Shown here: positions 52,945 to 61,718 of the stretch, piece after piece
How positions within the stretch are numbered: position 1 is the stretch's first letter
How the letters are laid out: each line of letters begins with the position of its first letter
NCBI GenBank assembly: GCA_002354805.1
Contig: DEMH01000005.1
Coordinates: 50,615-114,614 of the forward strand
Length of the DNA: 64,000 nt
From: Gammaproteobacteria bacterium UBA2675
GTDB lineage: Bacteria > Pseudomonadota > Gammaproteobacteria > Pseudomonadales > Pseudohongiellaceae
Direction: 5' to 3'
The notes under the pieces: generated by a model
What the model saw: the letters and a program-made list of their open reading frames with translations, nothing else
Told to the model about the DNA's origin: nothing
Databases searched by the model: none
Program-made: the position numbers and the translations under genes

Positions 52945-53958
52945 ATGACCAAACGACGCCTCAATCATCAGCAACGCCGCCGTATCGACGCCCAACAATC
53001 GCGCCGCGGCAAAACAGCCAGCCGTGACGCCGAGCCAAGTATGACAGGCGAAGAATGCCACGGACTGGTGGTCTGCCACTATGGCCAGCAGCTTGATGTG
53101 GAAGCGAGTGATGGAGACCAGCAAGGTCAAGTGGTGCGCTGCTTCCAGCGGGCGAATCTGCCACCGCTGGTGACGGGTGACCAGGTGGTCTGGCAGTCGG
53201 ACGGGGAAGGCGGTGGTGTCATACTGGCCCAGCGCCCGCGTCAAAGCGCCATGAGCCGACCCAACAACCGCGGCGAACTGCGGGCCATCGCCGCCAACAT
53301 CGACTGCGTCGTTGTTGTCATTGCACCGGTCCCGGAACCTTTTGGCAACCTGATTGATCGATACCTGGTGGCAATTGAACACCTGGACCTGCAGCCACTG
53401 ATACTGCTGAACAAATCAGACCTGCTGGAGTCATCCGGTACCTCAGCCAATGTCTCGGCACTGCTGGCGCACTATCAGCAGATTGGCTATCCAACCCAGC
53501 TGGTATCCTCCCGCCGCGAAACGGACATGGAAGCTCTGCGGCAGCGACTTTCCGAGCACACTGTCGTGTTCGTCGGACAGTCCGGTGTGGGCAAATCATC
53601 CTTGATAAATGCCCTGCGAGGCGAAGAATCAGACAATCTGGCCGAGGTCGGCGAATTGTCTGTCGGGCACGAGAAAGGCACACACACGACCACAGCGACC
53701 CGGCTTTACCATCTTCCAGGCAGCGGTGATCTGATCGATTCACCAGGTATTCGGGAGTTCGGGCTCTGGCATATTGAGCCTCACTCACTTGCTCATGGAT
53801 ATGTTGAGTTCCGTCCACACATCGAGCTGTGTCGATTCCGGGACTGCCTGCATGTGCACGAGCCAGGCTGTGCGCTCCTGGCAGCGGTCGACACCGGGCA
53901 GGTAAGCAAGGAGCGCCTGGCCAGCTATCATCAGGTGCTGGACAGTTTGCGGGAATAG
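52945..53958 (+). CDS. rsgA: Ribosome small subunit-dependent GTPase RsgA
   Basis: 337 residues from the ATG at 52945 (MTKRRLNHQQRRRIDAQQSR). An OB fold is followed by the circularly permuted GTPase (G4 LLNKSDLLE, G1 VFVGQSGVGKSSLINAL near residue 210, G3 DSPGIREFG) and the C-terminal zinc site (CRFRDCLHVHEPGC). It assists late 30S maturation. It is divergent from orn and converges on motB. Confidence 0.95.
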   Translation: MTKRRLNHQQRRRIDAQQSRRGKTASRDAEPSMTGEECHGLVVCHYGQQLDVEASDGDQQGQVVRCFQRANLPPLVTGDQVVWQSDGEGGGVILAQRPRQSAMSRPNNRGELRAIAANIDCVVVVIAPVPEPFGNLIDRYLVAIEHLDLQPLILLNKSDLLESSGTSANVSALLAHYQQIGYPTQLVSSRRETDMEALRQRLSEHTVVFVGQSGVGKSSLINALRGEESDNLAEVGELSVGHEKGTHTTTATRLYHLPGSGDLIDSPGIREFGLWHIEPHSLAHGYVEFRPHIELCRFRDCLHVHEPGCALLAAVDTGQVSKERLASYHQVLDSLRE

Positions 53959-53999
53959 CGTTGAGTTCCTCCCTGCGTGGGCATGATCAGACAGATCGA

Positions 54000-54947
54000 T
54001 CAGAAAATTTCCGGCGCTTCGCCATCCGGTAGCACCTCGTCTGGCGGCGCAACACCATTAAGCTCCGAGTCACGCGTACCTTCCTGAATGCGCTGTTCGG
54101 CCAGCTCATTCAATACCATGATCACAATACGGCGGTTGGCAGGATCTTCTGGCGCATCATCATACAAAGGCAGTGAGGAACCCATACCAATGATCTGTGC
54201 AAAGCGCTCGTATTCGAGTCCACCCTCAACCAGCGCCCGGCGCGCCGAGTTGGCTCTGTCAGACGACAGCTCCCAGTTGGTGTACTGGCCGCCATTATCT
54301 CCAAAGGGCACGCTGTCGGTGTGTCCATAGATGCTGATCTTGTTGGGTACTCTTTCGAGAATACTTGCCATTGACCACAGCACCTGCCTGGCGTAGGGCA
54401 TCATCTCGCTGGAGCCCAATGCAAACAGGGGCCGGTTCTCACGATCGACGATCTGAATACTCAAGCCATCCTCAGTCACTTCCACTGTGGCTGACTCATC
54501 AAACCATTCGAACGCCTGGTTGCCAGCCACCAGGTTTTCCACCTGACCTTTGAGGCTTTCCAGCATTTCCACCTGGCGCAAACGCGCCATCTCAACCATC
54601 TCGAGGTTCTCCAGTTCATTGGAAGCCTCCACGTAGGGTTCTTCTTCATCCCGCACGACGGCTGGGTTCATTCCCTGGTTGGGCAGCATGAGCGGAGTGC
54701 CGCCCATATCCAGTACATAGGGCGTACCCCCGTCTCCAGTGCTTGCCAGGCTGCGTGGATCCGAGAAGTAACCGGCTATGACCATTTTCTCGAGGTCAGT
54801 GGTGCTTTCGATCAGCCACAGCACCAGGAAAAAGGCCATCAGTGCCAGGGCGAAGTCAGCAAAAGCAATTTTCCAGGAGCCGCCGTGGTGGCCTCCACCG
54901 CCTTTCTTGACGCGCTTGATGACTATTGTCTGTTCGGACTTTTCCAA
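54000..54947 (-). CDS. motB: Flagellar motor stator protein MotB
   Basis: 315 residues. A short cytoplasmic start and one helix carry the proton-binding aspartate in WKIAFADFALALMAFFLVLW, then a plug-like segment (LEKMVIAGYFSDPRS). An OmpA-like peptidoglycan-binding domain follows (ISIYGHTDSVPFGDNGGQY, ELSSDRANSARRALVEGGLE, DDAPEDPANRRIVIMVLNEL). It anchors the stator to the wall. motA lies 61 bases upstream in the same operon. No other flagellar gene is in the window, but motA-motB next to rsgA-psd is the Pseudomonas order. Confidence 0.93.
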   Translation of the reverse strand: MEKSEQTIVIKRVKKGGGGHHGGSWKIAFADFALALMAFFLVLWLIESTTDLEKMVIAGYFSDPRSLASTGDGGTPYVLDMGGTPLMLPNQGMNPAVVRDEEEPYVEASNELENLEMVEMARLRQVEMLESLKGQVENLVAGNQAFEWFDESATVEVTEDGLSIQIVDRENRPLFALGSSEMMPYARQVLWSMASILERVPNKISIYGHTDSVPFGDNGGQYTNWELSSDRANSARRALVEGGLEYERFAQIIGMGSSLPLYDDAPEDPANRRIVIMVLNELAEQRIQEGTRDSELNGVAPPDEVLPDGEAPEIF

Positions 54948-55008
54948 AATGCTTACCCAGAATTCAATTCATCAAAACCGTGATGCTGGTGCCAGTTGCC
55001 GCTGACGA

Positions 55009-55860
55009 TCAACGGCTGCGAATATGTTCTTCCAGCTCGAAGAAGCTGGGTCGATCACCTGAGTACAGTGTTTTACGTGCAAATTCGACGGCAAGTTGCG
55101 GCGGCAGGCCATTGGATGTGGCCACAATTGCAGCTTTTATGCACTCAAACATCTTGATTTCGGCGTCGGCTACTTCCTGCAGACGGTTACTCATCGGACC
55201 AACAAACCCGTAGGCCACAAAAATACCGACGAAGGTACCGACCAGTGCCGCCGCCACGCTGGCACCCAGCGCCTCGGGCGGTCCACCCAGTTTTTGCATG
55301 GTGATCACGATACCCAGAATCGCGGCCACGATACCAAACCCTGGCAGACCGTCTGCAATCCGGTGCATGGCATGAGCGGGCTCGCTGAGCTCATGCATCT
55401 GGGTTTCGATTTCAGTATCAATCATGGCTTCGATTTCATGCGGGGCCATGTTACTGGTGGTCATGATGCGCAGGTTATCAGCAAGAAACTCGATAACTCG
55501 CTTGTCTTTGAGGATGCTGGGGTATTGCGTAAAAATGCCACTTTCAGCCGGCGATTCGATATCGCCCTCGATAGACATCATGCCTTCGCGTCTTGCTTTA
55601 TTGAAGACATCGAACAACAGGCTTAGCAGATCCAGATAAACCTTTTCGTTGACTGCCTGTCCGAAAATCGCACGCGGCAGGCGTTTGCCGGTCTCTTTGA
55701 CCAGGTGCATACTGTTGGCGATCAGGAACGCACCAAACGCGGCGCCCAGAATGATGATGAACTCCGATGGCTGCCACAGCACACCCAGTACGCCACCATG
55801 CATGATATAACCGCCGGCAACACTGGCGCAGACAACCACCACTCCAATTATAAACAACAT
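55009..55860 (-). CDS. motA: Flagellar motor stator protein MotA
   Basis: 283 residues, four membrane helices. Proton path and rotor-interaction residues are present: ARREGMMSIEGDIESP (the conserved Arg and Glu), GLPGFGIVAAILGIVITMQK (conserved Pro) and GASVAAALVGTFVGIFVAYG. With MotB it forms the ion-driven stator. It is the first gene of the motAB pair and divergent from psd. Confidence 0.94.
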   Translation of the reverse strand: MLFIIGVVVVCASVAGGYIMHGGVLGVLWQPSEFIIILGAAFGAFLIANSMHLVKETGKRLPRAIFGQAVNEKVYLDLLSLLFDVFNKARREGMMSIEGDIESPAESGIFTQYPSILKDKRVIEFLADNLRIMTTSNMAPHEIEAMIDTEIETQMHELSEPAHAMHRIADGLPGFGIVAAILGIVITMQKLGGPPEALGASVAAALVGTFVGIFVAYGFVGPMSNRLQEVADAEIKMFECIKAAIVATSNGLPPQLAVEFARKTLYSGDRPSFFELEEHIRSR

Positions 55861-56017
55861 GACCTGTACGGACTCCTAACGGGATCAAAGCAATCGGCTC
55901 GCTTCTATTACATCGGACGCTGACGCGAAATCATTAATTAGTACTGCCAATGATGCAAACTCGATCACATTCCATTAAGCTTTACCGCCCTTTGGATGCG
56001 ACCGCCGATCTGGCAGT

Positions 56018-56878
56018 ATGGACGCTATGAAAGACATCTTATTCATATGGCTGCAGCACATCGTGCCGCAGCATCTGATTTCACGGCTGGTTGGCAAATT
56101 GGCAGCATGCCGTTGGGCGCCCGTCAAAAACTCATTTATTCGCTGGTTTGCTCATCGCTACCAGGTTGATATGAGCGAGGCTGAGCAGTCCGACCCCCTG
56201 GCTTTCGATTGCTTTAATGCTTTTTTTACCAGAGCGCTCAAGGCTGACGCCCGGCCTTTGCCTGCTGACGAGCATCTGATCGCCAGTCCAGCCGACGGGC
56301 AGCTGAGTCAATTTGGTGCCATTGAACACGGTCAGCTCCTGCAGGCAAAAGGGCGTCATTTCTCGCTCCAGGCCTTGCTGGGTGGTGACGCTGCCCTGGC
56401 AGAGCGATTCCAGGACGGATCGTTTGCAACAATCTACCTGGCACCACGCGACTATCACCGCTTTCATATGCCCCTGGCTGGCGTATTGCGTGAAACTATT
56501 TACGTGCCAGGGCGTCTTTTCTCAGTCAACAGAGTCACCGCAGAAGGCGTCGACCGGCTGTTCGCCCGCAATGAACGCCTGGTGTGTGTATTTGACACTG
56601 ACCATGGCCCGATGGCGCTGGTGCTGGTCGGTGCAATGATTGTTGCAGGCATCGATACTGTCTGGGCCGGGCAGGCTGCGCCGGCCCGGCATGACCTGCT
56701 GCGTACCTCGTACACCGAACACAGCCCGCCTGTCATGCTGGCTCGCGGCGCCGAGGTGGGTCGTTTCAAACTGGGATCTACCGTGATCGCGGTTTTTGGA
56801 CCTGGCATGGCGAGCTTCGCAAAGGATATGGGCCCAGGCCTGACTGTCCGTATGGGCCAGCCGCTGGGCACCGTATAG
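56018..56878 (+). CDS. psd: Phosphatidylserine decarboxylase
   Basis: 286 residues. The proenzyme self-cleaves at the LGST motif (FKLGSTVIAVFGP, near residue 252) to form a pyruvoyl group. Other features are SPADGQLSQFGAIEHGQLLQ, YLAPRDYHRFHMP and MVLARGAEVGRF-like context. It makes phosphatidylethanolamine at the inner membrane. Starts at 56018 or 56027 are equally possible. ppnP follows after 62 bases. Confidence 0.95.
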   Translation: MDAMKDILFIWLQHIVPQHLISRLVGKLAACRWAPVKNSFIRWFAHRYQVDMSEAEQSDPLAFDCFNAFFTRALKADARPLPADEHLIASPADGQLSQFGAIEHGQLLQAKGRHFSLQALLGGDAALAERFQDGSFATIYLAPRDYHRFHMPLAGVLRETIYVPGRLFSVNRVTAEGVDRLFARNERLVCVFDTDHGPMALVLVGAMIVAGIDTVWAGQAAPARHDLLRTSYTEHSPPVMLARGAEVGRFKLGSTVIAVFGPGMASFAKDMGPGLTVRMGQPLGTV

Positions 56879-56940
56879 CACTGATCGATAGACACTTTTA
56901 CTGACTTAACAGCCGTTTTCCCAACATCAATGGACCAATA

Positions 56941-57258
56941 ATGATGAGCAAATTTGAGAATGTAACCGTGGTTAAGGCCGCCAATATCTACTTCGACGGC
57001 AATGTGACCAGCCGCATTGTGGAATTCGCCAATGGCGATATAAAGACACTGGGCATCATGATGCCAGGCGACTACCGTTTCGGCACCGAGAAAAAAGAAA
57101 TCATGGAGATTCAGGCCGGCGAAGTTGAAGTGCTGCTGCCAGGCGAAGATCTGTGGCGCAAAGTAGGGGCTGGCGACAGCTTTGAAGTACCTGCCAATTC
57201 AGCCTTTGACATCAAAGTCCTGAGCGTGACGGACTACTGCTGCTCCTATCTGGGTTAA
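56941..57258 (+). CDS. ppnP: Pyrimidine/purine nucleoside phosphorylase PpnP (YaiE)
   Basis: 105-residue cupin. The family pattern is complete: MSKFENVTVVKAANIYFDGN, TLGIMMPGDYRFGT, EIMEIQAGEVEVLLPGED and SFEVPANSAFDIKV. It cleaves several nucleosides with phosphate. Start at 56941 or the next Met at 56944. A hairpin between it and the convergent ilvA may serve as terminator. Confidence 0.93.
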   Translation: MMSKFENVTVVKAANIYFDGNVTSRIVEFANGDIKTLGIMMPGDYRFGTEKKEIMEIQAGEVEVLLPGEDLWRKVGAGDSFEVPANSAFDIKVLSVTDYCCSYLG

Positions 57259-57268
57259 TAGCCTGTAA

Positions 57269-57305
57269 CCGGCTGACACTGAATCCAGAGTTATGTGTCA
57301 GCCGG
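57269..57305. terminator. Long stem between ppnP and ilvA
   Basis: CCGGCTGACAC (57269-57279) and GTGTCAGCCGG (57295-57305) form an 11-bp perfect stem with a 15-base loop. There is no T-run, so it may be a Rho-assisted or structural end shared by the convergent genes. Confidence 0.5.
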
Positions 57306-57348
57306 CGCCCCCCTGCCGAACGCGGCTGCATTCCAACACCTCGAGCGG

Positions 57349-58866
57349 TCAGGGACTGCCCAGGAACATTCGATAGGCAATATTCTGCGTTTCGTCCTGC
57401 CAGGGGTAATTTATCTCCCGCAGAAATTGCAGAAAGGCCTTGTCGTCGGAAGGCGGCACCTGAATTCCCGCCATCACCCGGCCATAGGCTGCTCCGTGGT
57501 TCCTGTAGTGGAACATGGAGATGTTCCAGCGCCCGCCGAGCAAATCGAGGAACTTCATCAGCGCCCCAGGCCGCTCGGGAAATTCAAAGCGAATAACCCG
57601 CTCGTTGGCAACCTGATGGCTGCGCCCGCCCACCATGTGGCGGATATGCACCTTGGCGGCTTCGTTAGTGGTCATGTCATGGGCTGTCAGTCCACGCTCT
57701 GACAACTCCTTGAGCAGTGCCTGGCGGCCCGATTCGCCGTCGGCGACTTCAACACCCACAAAAATCTGTGCCGCCTGAGAGTCACCGTAACGATAGTTGA
57801 ACTCGGTGATATTGCGTCGCCCCAGAATTTTCGAGAACTCTCTAAAACTGCCGGGCCGTTCATCGATGGTGACAGCCAGCACGGCTTCGCGCGACTCACC
57901 CAGCTCTGCGCGCTCAGCGATATGCCGCAGACGATCGAAGTTAACATTGGCGCCCGTCACGACAGCCATCAGGGTCTGTCCGTTTACCTGATGCTGCTGC
58001 ACATACTTTTTGATGCCAGCGATACCCAAGGCACCTGCGGGCTCAGTGACGGTGCGCGTATCATCAAAGATGTCCTTGATGGCCGCACAGATCTCGTCTG
58101 TATTGACCGTGATAACTTCATCAACACACTGGCGCAGAATGCCAAATGTGTTCTTGCCGACCTGATTCACGGCCACACCATCTGCAAACAGGCCAACCTG
58201 CGAGAGTTTGACACGTCGACCTGCGGCCATGGCAGCCTTCAGACAGGCAGAGTCCTCTGCTTCAACCGCTATCATGCGGATATCCGGCCGAATGTATTTG
58301 ATATAGGCAGCCATGCCTGCCATCAGTCCGCCGCCACCGACAGGGACAAACACGGCGTCCAGCGGACCACTGTGTTGCCGCAGGATTTCCACGCCGACGG
58401 TACCCTGACCAGCAATAACGGCCTTGTCGTCAAAGGCATGAACAAAGGTATAACCATGCTTCTGCACCAGTTTCATGGCGTAGTCCGCAGCATCGTTGTA
58501 GGTATCACCGTGCAGCAGCACGTCGCCACCGCGGCTGCGTACAGCGTTAATTTTGATGGCGGGTGTGGTCACCGGCATGACAATGATGGTTTTAATGCCC
58601 AGCGAAGCGCCAGCCAGTGCAATCCCCTGCGCGTGATTACCGGCGCTGGCAGCGATTACACCGCGTGCCGCAGCCTCCTCACTCAATTGTGACATCCGGT
58701 TGAAGGCACCGCGCAGCTTGAAGCTGAATACGGGTTGCATGTCCTCTCGTTTGAGCATGATGCGGTTCTGCAGTCGTTTGGACAAAGACGCTGCTTCATG
58801 CACCGGGCTTTCTATGGCGACGTCGTAAACGCGCGCGGAGAGGATGTCTTTAACGTATTTTTCCAT
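57349..58866 (-). CDS. ilvA: Biosynthetic threonine ammonia-lyase
   Basis: 505 residues. A PLP domain (FSFKLRGAFNRM with the Schiff-base Lys, ASAGNHAQGIALA, PVGGGGLMAGMAAYIKYI) is followed by two ACT-like regulatory domains (RPGSFREFSKILGRRNITEF and RPGALMKFLDLLGGRWNISM). It makes 2-oxobutyrate from threonine for isoleucine; the ACT domains give isoleucine feedback control. It is divergent from rpiA, the same neighbour as in Pseudomonas. Confidence 0.95.
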   Translation of the reverse strand: MEKYVKDILSARVYDVAIESPVHEAASLSKRLQNRIMLKREDMQPVFSFKLRGAFNRMSQLSEEAAARGVIAASAGNHAQGIALAGASLGIKTIIVMPVTTPAIKINAVRSRGGDVLLHGDTYNDAADYAMKLVQKHGYTFVHAFDDKAVIAGQGTVGVEILRQHSGPLDAVFVPVGGGGLMAGMAAYIKYIRPDIRMIAVEAEDSACLKAAMAAGRRVKLSQVGLFADGVAVNQVGKNTFGILRQCVDEVITVNTDEICAAIKDIFDDTRTVTEPAGALGIAGIKKYVQQHQVNGQTLMAVVTGANVNFDRLRHIAERAELGESREAVLAVTIDERPGSFREFSKILGRRNITEFNYRYGDSQAAQIFVGVEVADGESGRQALLKELSERGLTAHDMTTNEAAKVHIRHMVGGRSHQVANERVIRFEFPERPGALMKFLDLLGGRWNISMFHYRNHGAAYGRVMAGIQVPPSDDKAFLQFLREINYPWQDETQNIAYRMFLGSP

Positions 58867-59023
58867 GCTAGTGTCCTAACTGGGAAAGTTCGAATCATTG
58901 CCGCGCGCCCTGCCCAGTCAGGTCACCCACTGCCGTCATTAATTTGGAAAATGGGAGTGCGAGCGCTATGATTGCCCGCAATCATATCCTTCATCACACA
59001 AAACTCCAAAAGAGCGCCGCCCT

Positions 59024-59698
59024 ATGGATCAAAACGAATTGAAGAAAGCGGTGGCCAAGGCGGCCGCCGATTACGTCAAACAGCGACTGGACGACCACAC
59101 AGTTATCGGTGTCGGCACCGGGTCTACAGCCAATTACTTTATCGACTATCTGGCAGAATTCCGGGATGACATTCGCGCCACGGTTGCCAGCTCTGAAGAA
59201 ACAGCACGCCGATTAAAGGCCCATAACATTGAAGTACTTGATCTGAATGCCGCGCCAGAGGTCACTATCTATGTAGATGGTGCCGATGAGGCAAACAAAT
59301 ATCTTCACCTGATCAAGGGTGGTGGCGGCGCTTTGACACGAGAGAAGATCATTGCCGCTGTTGCCAAAGAGTTTGTCTGTATCGCCGACGGCAGCAAACT
59401 GGTGGATGTGCTGGGCACGTTTCCATTGCCGGTAGAAGTCATTCCCATGGCGCGCAGTCATGTCGGTCGCCAGATCGTTAAACTGGGTGGCGATCCGGTC
59501 TATCGGGAAGGATTTGTGACTGACAACGGCAATATCATCATCGATATCCATCACATGGATATCATGGAACCGAGGAAACTCGAGGAACAGCTCAACCAGA
59601 TCACCGGTGTGGTAACCAATGGTCTGTTTGCTGTGCGACCCGCAGACAAACTGATTCTGGGCACAAAAGAGGGCCTCAGAACCTTAACCGCCAATTAA
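59024..59698 (+). CDS. rpiA: Ribose-5-phosphate isomerase A
   Basis: 224 residues. The phosphate and sugar motifs VIGVGTGSTANYFIDYL, VDGADEANKYLHLIKGGG and VEVIPMARSHVGRQI are intact. It interconverts ribose-5-phosphate and ribulose-5-phosphate. It is followed by the terminator shared with the cold-shock gene. Confidence 0.96.
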   Translation: MDQNELKKAVAKAAADYVKQRLDDHTVIGVGTGSTANYFIDYLAEFRDDIRATVASSEETARRLKAHNIEVLDLNAAPEVTIYVDGADEANKYLHLIKGGGGALTREKIIAAVAKEFVCIADGSKLVDVLGTFPLPVEVIPMARSHVGRQIVKLGGDPVYREGFVTDNGNIIIDIHHMDIMEPRKLEEQLNQITGVVTNGLFAVRPADKLILGTKEGLRTLTAN

Positions 59699-59748
59699 AA
59701 GCCTTGGTAGTTGTCCTGGTAGGGCCGCCCCGACGCGATAGCCGGGAA

Positions 59749-59785
59749 TAAAAAAACGCAGGGTTTTGACGCCCTGCGTTCTTTG
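59749..59785. terminator. Bidirectional terminator between rpiA and the cold-shock gene
   Basis: AACGCAGGG (59755-59763) and CCCTGCGTT (59772-59780) form a 9-bp stem with an 8-base loop. An A-run on the left gives a U-run for the minus strand transcript, and TTCTTTGT follows on the plus strand. Confidence 0.8.
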
Positions 59786-59787
59786 TA

Positions 59788-59997
59788 TTACAGAGGAGTG
59801 ACGTTCTCCGCCTGGGGGCCTTTCTGACCTTGAGTCACTTCCATAGTGACTTTCTGGCCTTCATGCAGCGTTCTTCTTCCAGTACCGTTAATGGCACTAA
59901 AATGGACGAATACGTCCTTCCCACCTTCCTGTTCAATGAAGCCGAAGCCTTTTTCATCATTGAACCACTTAACGGTACCTTCTACTTGCTGTGACAT
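59788..59997 (-). CDS. Cold-shock domain protein
   Basis: 69-residue CspA-type OB fold with RNP1 EKGFGFIEQ and RNP2 DVFVHFSAI; it binds single-stranded RNA or DNA as a chaperone. The 5' region of about 200 bases carries a perfect 17-base palindrome and is typical of long cold-shock leaders. The exact paralogue (cspA, C, D) cannot be told by sequence alone. Confidence 0.92.
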   Translation of the reverse strand: MSQQVEGTVKWFNDEKGFGFIEQEGGKDVFVHFSAINGTGRRTLHEGQKVTMEVTQGQKGPQAENVTPL

Positions 59998-60064
59998 ATT
60001 GCTCTCTTGCTATTTCCAAGGGACTCGGCTGAAGCGGATTCAGACACTTCCCATTATTTATTAA

Positions 60065-60081
60065 CACAGTTGACAACTGTG
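60065..60081. promoter_or_regulatory. Perfect palindrome upstream of the cold-shock gene
   Basis: CACAGTTG, A, CAACTGTG: 8-base arms around one base, 68-84 bases before the start codon. It may be an operator or a leader stem-loop. Confidence 0.45.
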
Positions 60082-60199
60082 GCAACTGCTGGAGTCAACA
60101 CCGACTCCTCAAAGCAGTGTACCGCCTAATTTTGTCGCTGGGAATACAGTTTCGAGCGAAAAACGGCGAAAACTGTGAAATTGCTCTCAATACTCGTCT

Positions 60200-61597
60200 C
60201 TAGTCGAATATCTTGCCCGGATTCATGATGTTAGCCGGGTCAAACAGTTTCTTGATGCCTTTCATGAATGCCACCTCGCCCTCACTGCGGCTGTACTGCA
60301 AATAAGGCTTCTTGAGCAGACCCACGCCGTGTTCGGCCGACACACTGCCACCGTACTTTTTTACCGTCTCAAAAATACTGTGACTGACATCGCCACACTG
60401 CTGGAAAAAAGCCGCCTTATCCAGATCCTCAGGCTTGAGAATGTTCAGGTGAACATTACCGTCACCAATGTGACCGAACCAGATAATCTCAAAATCAGGG
60501 TATCGTGAGTTTACAATTGCATCGACATCCTTGAGGAATGAAGGCACTTTGGACACCTGCACGGAGATGTCGTTTTTATATGGCGTAAATCGCGATATTG
60601 TTTCCGAGATGTCCTCGCGCAAACGCCACAGATTGGCAGCCTGGCCGGTATTCTGGCTCATGGTGCCATCGAGCACCCAGCCCTGCTCCATGCAGTGTTC
60701 AAATACACCCATGGCGGTATCCATGACAGCCTCGCTGGTGTTTTCAAACTCAATCAGCGCATAGAAGTTACCTACGGTTTCGAACGGACGCGGCAGACCT
60801 TTCTCGGCCATGACGTGCTTCAGCGCCTTTTCGGAGAAAAACTCGAAAGCCGTGATGTCAACTTTGGCACGGAATGCCTGCAGCACATGCATGGCATCTT
60901 CCATTTCTTCTACCGCGAGCACCAGTACGGTCGGGTCACAGGGCGGGGTGGCCAGGGCCATCGTCAATTCAACGATCAGACCCAGCGTGCCTTCCGAGCC
61001 GATAAACAGATGACGCAGATCGTAGCCGGTCGCATTTTTGACCAGCCCGTGATTAAGCTCCAGCAATTCACCTGTTCCGGTGACCACTTTCATGCCCATC
61101 ACCCAGTCGCGCGTCAACCCATAGCGAATGACCTTGATACCACCGGCATTGGTACCGACATTACCGCCAATCTGACTGGAACCGGATGACGCAAAGTCCA
61201 CTGGATAAAACAGGCCATTCTCTTCAGCAAACTGTTGCAACTGTTCTGTGATCACGCCGGGCTGACAGACGACCTGTCTGTCGACCGGACTGAAATCCAG
61301 GATCTTGTTCATACGATCGAAAGCAACCACGACTTCACCATTGGTGGCGACTGCGCCGCCACTCAGTCCGGTACGTCCGCCGGAGGGAACGATGGCAAAC
61401 TTCTGCTTGTTGGCGAGTCGGACCAGCGCCTGTACTTCATCTATGGAGCCAGGAAAAACGATGGCTGCTGGCGCCGGTTCATAAGCCTTGGTCCAGTCTC
61501 TGCCGTAAAGCTGAAGCGATTCATTATCAATCTTTACCCGGTCCGGGCCCACGATTTCTGCCAGTGAGGCGGCGAGAGTCTGCTGCATCAAGCTCAT
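60200..61597 (-). CDS. FAD-linked D-2-hydroxyacid dehydrogenase, probably D-2-hydroxyglutarate dehydrogenase
   Basis: 465 residues from the ATG at 61597 (MSLMQQTLAASLAEIVG); starts further upstream would overlap serA. The FAD-binding half has VPSGGRTGLSGGAVATNGEV, and the C-terminal half includes GHIGDGNVHLNILKPEDLD and VSAEHGVGLLKKPYL. GlcD-type enzymes oxidise D-lactate, glycolate or D-2-hydroxyglutarate. SerA also reduces 2-oxoglutarate to D-2-hydroxyglutarate, and in Pseudomonas the dehydrogenase next to serA removes that product. The same divergent pairing here supports that role, as inference. Confidence 0.87.
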   Translation of the reverse strand: MSLMQQTLAASLAEIVGPDRVKIDNESLQLYGRDWTKAYEPAPAAIVFPGSIDEVQALVRLANKQKFAIVPSGGRTGLSGGAVATNGEVVVAFDRMNKILDFSPVDRQVVCQPGVITEQLQQFAEENGLFYPVDFASSGSSQIGGNVGTNAGGIKVIRYGLTRDWVMGMKVVTGTGELLELNHGLVKNATGYDLRHLFIGSEGTLGLIVELTMALATPPCDPTVLVLAVEEMEDAMHVLQAFRAKVDITAFEFFSEKALKHVMAEKGLPRPFETVGNFYALIEFENTSEAVMDTAMGVFEHCMEQGWVLDGTMSQNTGQAANLWRLREDISETISRFTPYKNDISVQVSKVPSFLKDVDAIVNSRYPDFEIIWFGHIGDGNVHLNILKPEDLDKAAFFQQCGDVSHSIFETVKKYGGSVSAEHGVGLLKKPYLQYSRSEGEVAFMKGIKKLFDPANIMNPGKIFD

Positions 61598-61642
61598 TGC
61601 TAAAGTTACCTTGTCAGGAAGTTTCGATCTGAAGAGAGCGTT

Positions 61643-61672
61643 TATGTTACCGAGGGCGTTTATGGTAACATA
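61643..61672. promoter_or_regulatory. Inverted repeat in the divergent serA promoter region
   Basis: TATGTTACC (61643-61651) and GGTAACATA (61664-61672) are perfect 9-base arms 12 bases apart, each preceded on the plus strand by GCGTTTATG. It lies between the two divergent genes, so one dimeric regulator could control both. Confidence 0.6.
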
Positions 61673-61718
61673 GCGCGCCTGAAACTGGCGCCTCCCACAG
61701 ACGAGAAACCGCATTGTT

